Shown here: positions 1 through 4,939 of the stretch, piece by piece
How the letters are laid out: each line of letters opens with the position of its first letter
Numbering within the stretch: the stretch's first letter is position 1
DNA from: Actinomycetes bacterium
GTDB taxonomy: Bacteria > Actinomycetota > Acidimicrobiia > Acidimicrobiales > Acidimicrobiaceae
DNA: 7,819 nucleotides
Direction: 5' to 3'
Assembly (NCBI GenBank): GCA_021833085.1
Contig: JAKBGL010000051.1
Coordinates: 1 to 7,819, forward strand
The notes under the pieces: model-generated
Told to the model about the DNA's origin: nothing
Seen by the model: the letters and a program-made list of their open reading frames with translations, nothing else
Databases searched by the model: none
Program-made: the position numbers and the translations under genes

Positions 1-615
1 CAGACTCCGCTTACAGCTTCTAAAAAGCCGGAAATACTATACATTGGCGCGGAATTTTGCCCATTTTGCGCTGCAGAAAGATGGCCAACGATTGTGGCAC
101 TTTCAAAGTTCGGCCACTTCTCAAACCTACATCTAATGACGTCTTCGTCAACAGATATCGCTCCAAATACTCCGACCTTTAGCTTCTATAAGTCTACGTA
201 CAGTAGTCCATACATTTCCTTTGAACCCGTAGAGTGGTCCACAAATAAGCCAACCACTTCATCCAAAAACTTCAATGGCTACTCCTTACTTCAACCGCCA
301 ACGAAGGCACAGATGGCGGTGTTCACCAAGTATGACACTTCTCCTTATACGACTCAAGCTGGTTCCATCCCATTTATAGACTTCGGCAATAAGTTCCTTC
401 AGATCGGCGCAAGCTACCAACCACAGATTCTCGACAACTCTAGTTGGGCAACTATCGCCGGATCTCTGTCGTTGCCGCAGTCACAGACCGCTCAGGCTAT
501 CGACGCTACCGCCAACTTAGAGACCGCGGGAATTTGTATCATGACCGGCAATAAACCAGCCAATGTGTGTTCCAATCCCGTGATCTCCAAAATAGAAACT
601 GTACTTAGGGGTTAA
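1..615 (+). CDS. DUF929 family thioredoxin-like thiol oxidoreductase, 5'-truncated by window edge
   Basis: The reading frame is open from base 1 to TAA at 613-615 (204 visible residues), so the true start lies upstream. A GTG at 94 could be taken for a start, but the frame upstream encodes the family's most typical segment, [15 protein letters not shown]. Its CPFC pair (residues 20-23 of the visible part, bases 58-69) is a thioredoxin-type CxxC active site. A Ser-Ile-Pro near residue 124 fits the cis-proline position of the fold, and a second Cys pair (C179, C190) lies in a C-terminal [13 protein letters not shown] segment that I recall as family-typical. DUF929 proteins are usually exported or membrane-anchored, but the N-terminus that would show this is missing. 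The VKOR gene 7 bp downstream strongly suggests a DsbA-like role in disulfide formation. The family call is confident; the disulfide role is inferred from the CxxC and the neighbour. Confidence 0.88.
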   Translation, partial: QTPLTASKKPEILYIGAEFCPFCAAERWPTIVALSKFGHFSNLHLMTSSSTDIAPNTPTFSFYKSTYSSPYISFEPVEWSTNKPTTSSKNFNGYSLLQPPTKAQMAVFTKYDTSPYTTQAGSIPFIDFGNKFLQIGASYQPQILDNSSWATIAGSLSLPQSQTAQAIDATANLETAGICIMTGNKPANVCSNPVISKIETVLRG

Positions 616-622
616 CAAAAAT

Positions 623-1105
623 ATGCCTCGTTGGGTAAGGTACTCTTTAGGTTTGCTTTCAGCCGCTGGACTATTTTCTTCAGCCTACTTAACTATTGCA
701 CACTTTGACACCAAGGTAACGCTGGCTTGTCCCTCCACTGCACTTATAAACTGTGAGAGGGTTACGACTTCCCCAGAGTCTTACTTCTTCGGAGTGCCGG
801 TCGCACTATTAGGGCTGTTATTTTATGCAGCTTTTGCGACTATCAACTTCCCTCAAGCCTTCAAGGTAAAAAGGTTGGAGAATGTACGTTTAGCGATGGC
901 ATCTTTAGGAGTTCTATTCGTCCTGTATCTGGTATACGCGGAGTTGGACAAGATTGGTTCCATCTGCCTTTGGTGTACGAGCGTTCACGTTATAACCTTT
1001 GTAAGCTTCTTAATTCTGTTATACGCCAAAGTAACCTATAAGCTACCAGCGGATGAGTTCAGCCTGAACTCTGCTCACCGAGCAGCCTCGAAAACACCAA
1101 ATTAA
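623..1105 (+). CDS. Vitamin K epoxide reductase (VKOR) family membrane protein, DsbB-like disulfide generator
   Basis: A 160-residue membrane protein with four predicted helices (about 8-26, 57-75, 90-107, 115-135). It carries the four VKOR cysteines: the loop pair C36 and C44 between helices 1 and 2, and the catalytic CLWC at 115-118 starting helix 4. The FFGVPVALLGLLFY stretch (55-68) is also typical. Bacterial VKORs re-oxidise a thioredoxin-fold partner outside the membrane and pass electrons to quinone, replacing DsbB in most actinobacteria. No thioredoxin domain is fused here, so the partner must be separate; the CPFC protein encoded 7 bp upstream is the obvious candidate, and the spacing implies one transcript. 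The ATG at 623 is preceded by a modest AGGGG (607-611) 11 nt away. The C-terminal tail after about residue 140 is polar and short. Confidence 0.93.
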   Translation: MPRWVRYSLGLLSAAGLFSSAYLTIAHFDTKVTLACPSTALINCERVTTSPESYFFGVPVALLGLLFYAAFATINFPQAFKVKRLENVRLAMASLGVLFVLYLVYAELDKIGSICLWCTSVHVITFVSFLILLYAKVTYKLPADEFSLNSAHRAASKTPN

Positions 1106-1241
1106 CTTGGTAGTTTCAACTATCTGCTTTCTCGTGTAAACGCCCCGATTAATTTATAGGACTCACAATACGAAATTGGAATCAACGCGAAACACATAAA
1201 CAGCAACGTAACTTCCTGACCTCCAATTTGCATACTGAAAT

Positions 1242-1273
1242 ACTTCGCTAAGAGTTCAGCGGAGAAGCGAAGT
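1242..1273. repeat. 8-bp perfect inverted repeat (hairpin candidate)
   Basis: ACTTCGCT (1242-1249) and AGCGAAGT (1266-1273) are exact reverse complements separated by 16 nt. It lies 137 bp past the VKOR stop and has no T-run after it on either strand, so a simple terminator role is not supported. It could be a transcript-end structure or chance. Confidence 0.4.
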
Positions 1274-1420
1274 CCCATAAGTTGAAAATGCTATCTTTAG
1301 GACGTTCACGCCAATACGATAACCGAAGGTACCATCATCTGGTATCCCGATTGATTCAGTGATTCTTTGTAAGGCATCTACAAAAGAACGACGGCTGTCA
1401 CCTCACCTACGAGACCAGCT

Positions 1421-1460
1421 AAGTGCTAACGGAACAGGAGGTACCGCGTGAGCGGCACTT
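1421..1460 (-). terminator. Possible weak 3' structure behind whiB
   Basis: On the minus strand a hairpin starts 11 nt after the whiB stop: GTGCCGC, loop TCAC, GCGGTAC (1458-1441), seven pairs including one G-U. The A-C mismatch on the plus strand shows it is better formed in the whiB transcript. An alternative outer stem AAGTGC/GCACTT (1455-1460 with 1421-1426) could enclose or compete with it. No U-tract follows, so it is at best a Rho-assisted or stabilising 3' end. Confidence 0.3.
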
Positions 1461-1468
1461 GTCAGCTC

Positions 1469-1759
1469 TTAATGCGAAGCTAAACCAACGGCTGTCGTTC
1501 TACGAGCCGCCTTAAGGATCGCTCTACGTTCCCGTTCAGTCTTTCCACCCCACACGCCGACAACTTCTCCATTACGTAAAGCCCAGTCCAAACAGCACGC
1601 TTGAACTGTACAACGTGCACAAACTCTCTTAGCCATCTGCTCGCGCTGTTGTCTATTCTCCTTCGACTCTCGCGACCATGCCGACTTAGGATAAAACAGA
1701 TCACCGTTAGCACCTTTACAGGCGGCTTGGCGTCTCCAATCTGCCTCTTCTACGTTCAT
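1469..1759 (-). CDS. WhiB-family iron-sulfur transcriptional regulator
   Basis: A 96-residue WhiB-like protein. The four cluster ligands are C14, C47, C50 and C56 (C-x2-C-x5-C for the last three); C55 is an extra adjacent cysteine. The family's GVWGG turn is at 68-72, followed by the basic TERERRAILKAARR tail expected to contact DNA. WhiB proteins bind a redox- or NO-sensitive 4Fe-4S cluster and usually act with the principal sigma factor. I chose the ATG at 1759 because AGGAGAG lies 11 nt upstream; an in-frame ATG at 1795 would place that ribosome site inside the gene. The 32-residue gap between C14 and C47 is a few residues longer than I recall for WhiB1, so I do not assign a numbered ortholog. 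It is divergent from the twin ATPase operon, a partnership recalling whiB4/wblA in other actinobacteria. Confidence 0.93.
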   Translation of the reverse strand: MNVEEADWRRQAACKGANGDLFYPKSAWSRESKENRQQREQMAKRVCARCTVQACCLDWALRNGEVVGVWGGKTERERRAILKAARRTTAVGLASH

Positions 1760-1823
1760 TGCCAACTTTTCTCTCCTGCGATTGCACCCAATCATTCACT
1801 TACACCGCTAGGCGTTGCCTCTT

Positions 1824-1852
1824 AGGTTACCGCGCGACACAACAATTCTCAA
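1824..1852 (-). promoter_or_regulatory. Predicted whiB promoter (sigma-70 type)
   Basis: Read on the minus strand, TTGAGA (1852-1847) is followed by exactly 17 bp and then TAACCT (1829-1824), a good -35/-10 pair. Transcription would start near 1817, giving an untranslated leader of roughly 58 nt that contains the AGGAGAG ribosome site before ATG 1759. Confidence 0.6.
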
Positions 1853-1885
1853 GAGCATTTACAGGGAATTGACACAACCGTAAAC

Positions 1886-1891
1886 TAAGAT
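1886..1891 (+). promoter_or_regulatory. -10 element of a predicted leaderless transcript for the first ATPase gene
   Basis: TAAGAT (TANNNT) ends 7 nt before GTG 1899, the usual distance from -10 to transcription start, so the message would begin at or beside the start codon. No Shine-Dalgarno is present there, and GTG 1899 is the only ATG/GTG/TTG start possible between the in-frame stop at 1881-1883 and the P-loop. A perfect TTGACA lies at 1869-1874 but only 11 bp upstream of this -10, too close to be its -35 element. Confidence 0.5.
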
Positions 1892-1898
1892 CAACTTT

Positions 1899-2882
1899 GT
1901 GGCTCATTTTAGACCAAACACGCTCTTAGCTGAGATCGCCGATGACCCCAAAGTCATATTTGTCACAGGCAAAGGTGGAGTCGGCAAAAGTACAGTCGCA
2001 GCGCTCCTAGTTGAAACCGCAAGGCGTAGTGGCCTCCGCTGTGCAGAGATCATACTAGGAGACTTTGCAAAATTAGAGATTCAAGAAGACGACGAGGTTA
2101 GCAGCCTTGTTACAAACGACGCTGAGGAAGCTTCGGACAAGGCGGCAACATCTTCCACAACCGGAGAGATATCAGATACAATAAATATCGACCCTGCTGA
2201 AGCTCTTATTGAGTACTTGGAGGATCATGGTTTTGGTAAGTTTGCGTCTCGCCTTATAGGCACCGGAGTCATTGGAGTGGTCTCCACTGCGATACCTGGC
2301 ATACGAGATCTCTTACTTCTTGGAAAAATCAAACAGATCGAAAGAGACAGCAACTATGACTTACTCGTAGTTGATTCTCCCGCTACTGGCCACGCCCTCT
2401 CGTTTCTAACATCTCCGACCGGCCTGAAGGAGATAGCTGACATCGGACCTCTTCGAAGTCAAGCAGAGGACGTCATAGCCATGTTGCAAGACCATCAAAG
2501 AGTGGGATGTGTCGTCGTCACCATCGCTGAAGAGACGCCAATCTCTGAGTCATTGGAGTTGGTCGAACTACTCGAAGCAAGAGTCGGTGTCAAGGTGACA
2601 TCAGTCGTGGTCAACCAGGTCTTAGATCCAGTACCTGAGATCGATCCCTCTGTCTTAGATGCGGCACCGCAACATCCTTTAGTCAAGGCGTATCGTTACT
2701 CCAAAGGGTGGGAAACGGTACAAAGAGCGCACATTGATGAACTGCGAAAGCTCCAAGGTCCTTTGGTAGTTGAGCTCCCCCTAGTATTCGATGTAGAGTC
2801 TCCTACAGAGACGGCCACTACAGTGATCGAAAGACTCGGCGCAACCAACAGGAGCCAAGCCTCCAGGAAAGAGGCGCTTTGA
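1899..2882 (+). CDS. ArsA/Get3-like ATPase, first subunit (mycobacterial BagA/Rv3679-like)
   Basis: A 327-residue cytoplasmic P-loop ATPase of the ArsA/Get3 branch. The deviant Walker A TGKGGVGKST spans 23-32, with signature lysine K25 that reaches across the dimer in this superfamily. A DSPATGH motif (159-165) is the Walker B/switch II. Switch I is unusual: where relatives have DPA, this protein reads LGDFAKL (53-59), so the Asp is shifted one residue. A poorly conserved, acidic, Ser/Thr-rich insert (about 60-95) leads to IDPAEALIEYL (97-107), which resembles the corresponding segment I recall in actinobacterial BagA-type proteins. The GTG start is forced by an in-frame stop at 1881-1883. 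The next gene follows after 1 bp, implying translational coupling. Mycobacterial homologues were described as Get3-like; arsenite transport is not implied because no ars genes are present. Client and exact function are unknown. Confidence 0.88.
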   Translation: MAHFRPNTLLAEIADDPKVIFVTGKGGVGKSTVAALLVETARRSGLRCAEIILGDFAKLEIQEDDEVSSLVTNDAEEASDKAATSSTTGEISDTINIDPAEALIEYLEDHGFGKFASRLIGTGVIGVVSTAIPGIRDLLLLGKIKQIERDSNYDLLVVDSPATGHALSFLTSPTGLKEIADIGPLRSQAEDVIAMLQDHQRVGCVVVTIAEETPISESLELVELLEARVGVKVTSVVVNQVLDPVPEIDPSVLDAAPQHPLVKAYRYSKGWETVQRAHIDELRKLQGPLVVELPLVFDVESPTETATTVIERLGATNRSQASRKEAL

Positions 2883-2883
2883 C

Positions 2884-4002
2884 ATGAAAGCAAGTTCAAC
2901 CGAACACCTCTTTGAACTTATCGAATCCAAAAAGACCATAGTAACTCTTGGACCTGGAGGGGTCGGGAAAACCACGATTTCGGCAGCTATCGCAATTGAA
3001 GCTGCGTACAAAGGGCGCAAAGTCGCTGTTGTTACGATTGATCCAGCAAAGCGTCTAGCAGGTGCCTTAGGGCTAAAATCCCTGTCGAACACTCCTACCT
3101 CAATCACTCTGGGCACACAAGCAACCGGAACCTTACATGCCCTCATGCTAGACGTCCAAGAGACTTTCGAGCAGATGGTAAAGAACTATGCGTCATCACA
3201 AGAGCAGATAGACGAGATATTCGCAAACAAGATTTACCAAAATCTCACTCAAAGTCTTTCAGGAACTCAAGAGTATATGGCGATGGAACGGCTCTGGGAA
3301 CTACACAACGACGAGAGGTTCGACCTCATCGTTGTCGACACACCGCCATCAGTCGGAGCACTTGATTTCCTTGAGGCGCCAAAAAGGCTCGTGAGCTTCT
3401 TGGACAACCGTGTCTTCCAGTTGCTCATAAAGCCGGTCCCTTTGTACCTAAAGCCATTGAGTCTTGCTACTCGTACGTTACTAAAGACAATTTCTAAAGT
3501 TGTAGGCTCCGAAGTGGTGGCCGACGCTGTCGAATTTTTCCGAGCCTTCTCTGGGATCGAAGAGGGTTTCAAAGTAAGAGCCAAGGAGATACAGGATTTG
3601 ATCGGTAGCGAAAGCACTGGATTTATCGGCGTTACATCCCCTCAGGGTCTGGCTTTGACGGAGACGGTCGAACTCATCCGTCGACTCTCAGAGACAGACT
3701 TACCCATCGACGCCGTTGTCGTAAATCGAGTTACGCCGCAGTTCTCACGTTCTGAAGACGACTTTGGTCTGATCGGCAAGTCAAATGGCACGTCTTCTTC
3801 ATTACCGACTTTGCTAGACAACCTAGACCAGATCACAAAAACACGCGAACACGAGCTCCGGCGGCTTGAAAAACATCGTGCTGGATTCAATGGTGCTCCT
3901 TATCTGTTGTTGGAAAATCAGGGACAAGAGGTTGCAACTTCATCGGCCCTCAAACGGCTAGGAGATGAGCTCTTCATGCGGACACTGACTCCTTCAGTCT
4001 AA
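2884..4002 (+). CDS. ArsA/Get3-like ATPase, second subunit (mycobacterial BagB/Rv3680-like)
   Basis: A 372-residue P-loop ATPase. Walker A is GPGGVGKTT (23-31); the superfamily's signature lysine is replaced by P24. Switch I is intact, TIDPAKRLAGALGL (51-64, Asp D53), and switch II is DTPPS (152-156). SGTQEYMAMERL (126-137) and ALDFLEAPKRL (159-169) are stretches I recall as strongly conserved in the actinobacterial second subunit. Residues about 170-230 are hydrophobic and helical, the place where Get3 builds its client groove. ATG 2884 lies one base after the upstream TGA, with GAGG (2871-2874) 9 nt before it, so the two proteins should be made together. The lost lysine here and displaced Asp in the first subunit suggest an asymmetric heterodimer. 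No promoter is needed between them. Confidence 0.9.
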   Translation: MKASSTEHLFELIESKKTIVTLGPGGVGKTTISAAIAIEAAYKGRKVAVVTIDPAKRLAGALGLKSLSNTPTSITLGTQATGTLHALMLDVQETFEQMVKNYASSQEQIDEIFANKIYQNLTQSLSGTQEYMAMERLWELHNDERFDLIVVDTPPSVGALDFLEAPKRLVSFLDNRVFQLLIKPVPLYLKPLSLATRTLLKTISKVVGSEVVADAVEFFRAFSGIEEGFKVRAKEIQDLIGSESTGFIGVTSPQGLALTETVELIRRLSETDLPIDAVVVNRVTPQFSRSEDDFGLIGKSNGTSSSLPTLLDNLDQITKTREHELRRLEKHRAGFNGAPYLLLENQGQEVATSSALKRLGDELFMRTLTPSV

Positions 4003-4028
4003 TAAATACCTACGACCATCTAAAGGAA

Positions 4029-4057
4029 GTGACATCTCAAAATAGTTGTACTACTCT
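4029..4057 (+). promoter_or_regulatory. Predicted leaderless promoter of the receiver-domain gene
   Basis: GTGACA (4029-4034, five of six matches to TTGACA) is followed by a 17-bp spacer and TACTCT (4052-4057, TANNNT). Six bases later is GTG 4064, so transcription would start on the start codon itself. No Shine-Dalgarno precedes 4064, and AGGAAG at 4024-4029 is too far from any candidate start. The promoter lets this gene be expressed apart from the ATPase operon. Confidence 0.6.
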
Positions 4058-4063
4058 ATCTAC

Positions 4064-4480
4064 GTGAGTAAAGTGATGATAGTCTCAGACAGCAGAGAGA
4101 CCCGAAGTGAGATCGCCTCGCTTTTGAGCTTGATTGAGGTGCAAATTGTTGAGGTCTCCTCTGGTCCACAGGTTCGCGATCAGGTAGCGATACACGAACC
4201 CGACCTTCTTATCAGCGATATGCAGGTCGGGAGTATGGGCGGATATGCGATAGTTCTTGACCTACACCTAGAAGAGTCTGGTGATCGGCAGGACCACACA
4301 CCGGTCCTACTTCTACTCGATAGACGCCCTGACGTGTTCTTAGCTCGGAGGTCAGGAGCTGAGGGATACATTGTCAAGCCTATAACGGCAATAAAGCTCA
4401 GAAAGGCTGTCTCGGCTTTGCTGGAAGGGAAGACTTTCGAAGATGAAAGCTTGAAGCCGACTCAGACATCGACTCGCTAG
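4064..4480 (+). CDS. Stand-alone receiver-domain (CheY-like) protein, degenerate phosphoacceptor site
   Basis: A 138-residue single receiver domain with no output domain. It begins [10 protein letters not shown] (beta-1); the phospho-acceptor candidate is D52 in LLISDMQ, and the conserved Lys-Pro is K105-P106 in GYIVKP. Two usual features are missing: the acidic pair at the end of beta-1 is reduced to S8-D9, and the Thr/Ser after beta-4 is D86 in LLLLDRR. Phosphorylation-dependent switching is therefore doubtful, and it may act as a pseudo-receiver binding a partner. I chose GTG 4064 rather than TTG 4046 (first codon after the TAG at 4043-4045) because it matches the usual family start and sits precisely at the predicted transcription start. 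I recall close relatives in Acidimicrobiia with LLDRR and FLARRS segments. It lies 61 bp after the ATPase pair, with no cognate histidine kinase in view. Confidence 0.85.
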   Translation: MSKVMIVSDSRETRSEIASLLSLIEVQIVEVSSGPQVRDQVAIHEPDLLISDMQVGSMGGYAIVLDLHLEESGDRQDHTPVLLLLDRRPDVFLARRSGAEGYIVKPITAIKLRKAVSALLEGKTFEDESLKPTQTSTR

Positions 4481-4483
4481 AAT
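4478..4483 (+). promoter_or_regulatory. Possible -10 element for tRNA-Pro
   Basis: TAGAAT (five of six matches to TATAAT) overlaps the receiver gene's stop codon and ends 12 nt before the mature tRNA 5' end, so transcription could start a few bases upstream of the tRNA. The nearest -35-like sequence, TTGAAG at 4451-4456, is 21 bp away, longer than ideal. Read-through from the receiver gene is the alternative. Confidence 0.35.
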
Positions 4484-4495
4484 GGATCAAACATT

Positions 4496-4572
4496 CGGGA
4501 AGTAGCGCAGCTTGGCAGCGCGCAGCGTTCGGGACGCTGAGGCCGCGGGTTCAAATCCCGCCTTCCCGACCA
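4496..4572 (+). tRNA. tRNA-Pro, anticodon CGG, with encoded CCA
   Basis: A complete cloverleaf. The acceptor stem is CGGGAAG (4496-4502) with CTTCCCG (4562-4568), discriminator A4569 and CCA at 4570-4572. The D arm contains AGCTTGGCA. The anticodon stem CAGCG/CGCTG (4523-4527, 4535-4539) closes the loop TTCGGGA, giving anticodon CGG (4530-4532), with G following it as in proline tRNAs. The T arm is GCGGG TTCAAAT CCCGC. It reads CCG codons. It sits 15 bp after the receiver gene on the same strand. No copy of its 3' end was seen elsewhere in the window, so there is no sign that it served as an integration site here. Confidence 0.97.
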
Positions 4573-4939
4573 CTTGAGTATCCATAAATGAACCAAGGCA
4601 CTACCTAATAATCCGACTCTAAGGCGAGGACAAAGGTGCAGCTTTTTGTAGCGGCCGTCTATGGGTACAGTTCATACTAACTCGCCTGTGAGCGCGCCAA
4701 AGGCACACACCACGATCACCTGCCCTTGTTATGACGCAATCAGATCGAATCTTTAGACATCAAACTTAATCGAGAAGTCAAACTTTACGATTCCGACTTC
4801 GCACGCTAAGGCGCCAGCAAAACCTCTCCATATTACGACCTTCCAGCTCACTTGTCAGTTAGGCTAAAGACCCTAACATGGAAACTTTTCGTGAGTCTCA
4901 AGATAATATCTCTGAAAAAGCTGTCTTGATCCGACCGTA
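4573..4939. other. 367-bp non-coding stretch between tRNA-Pro and the MATE gene
   Basis: No gene of convincing length or similarity. Visible structure is limited: a 7-bp inverted repeat AGGCGAG/CTCGCCT (4622-4628, 4681-4687) around a 52-nt loop, and a hairpin GTTAGG/CCTAAC (4858-4863, 4872-4877, 8-nt loop) directly before ATG 4878, followed by a short CTTTTC. TAATAT at 4904-4909 could be a -10 for the MATE gene but has no good -35 element. The region is not recognisable as a known riboswitch. Confidence 0.5.

Larger units (their letters stand above)
1106..1468. other. 363-bp intergenic region between convergent VKOR and whiB genes, no confident gene
   Basis: No gene with recognisable protein similarity was found. 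It holds three small inverted repeats: an 8-bp one at 1242-1273, a stem TACCA/TGGTA at 1330-1344 (7 pairs in RNA with one G-U, 5-nt loop), and a 3' structure behind whiB at 1421-1460. On the minus strand a 52-codon ATG frame (1120-1278) and an overlapping startless open frame (1256-1402) exist but lack a good ribosome site and are not long enough to stand out from chance. No U-rich intrinsic terminator is visible for either flanking gene. Confidence 0.6.

Noticed and set aside
94..615. Start of the first gene at GTG 94
   Set aside because: The frame upstream to base 1 is open and encodes the CPFC active-site segment, so the gene begins outside the window.
1869..1891. TTGACA plus TAAGAT as a standard promoter
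   Set aside because: Spacing is 11 bp instead of about 17, so only the -10 element is kept as a prediction.
2495..3890. Several antisense reading frames over the ATPase genes
   Set aside because: They are fully inside well-supported genes, have Ser/Arg-rich chance composition and no recognisable motif.
1899..4002. Arsenite efflux operon (arsA)
   Set aside because: The ATPases resemble ArsA but no arsB, arsC, arsD or arsR is present, and the second subunit lacks the signature lysine; they fit the actinobacterial Get3-like pair instead.
4496..4572. tRNA-Pro as an attachment site of an integrated element
   Set aside because: No repeat of the tRNA 3' end and no integrase are visible in the window.
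4858..4877. Intrinsic terminator after tRNA-Pro
   Set aside because: The stem is six pairs with three G-C, lies nearly 300 bp downstream, and the following T-run is short and distant.
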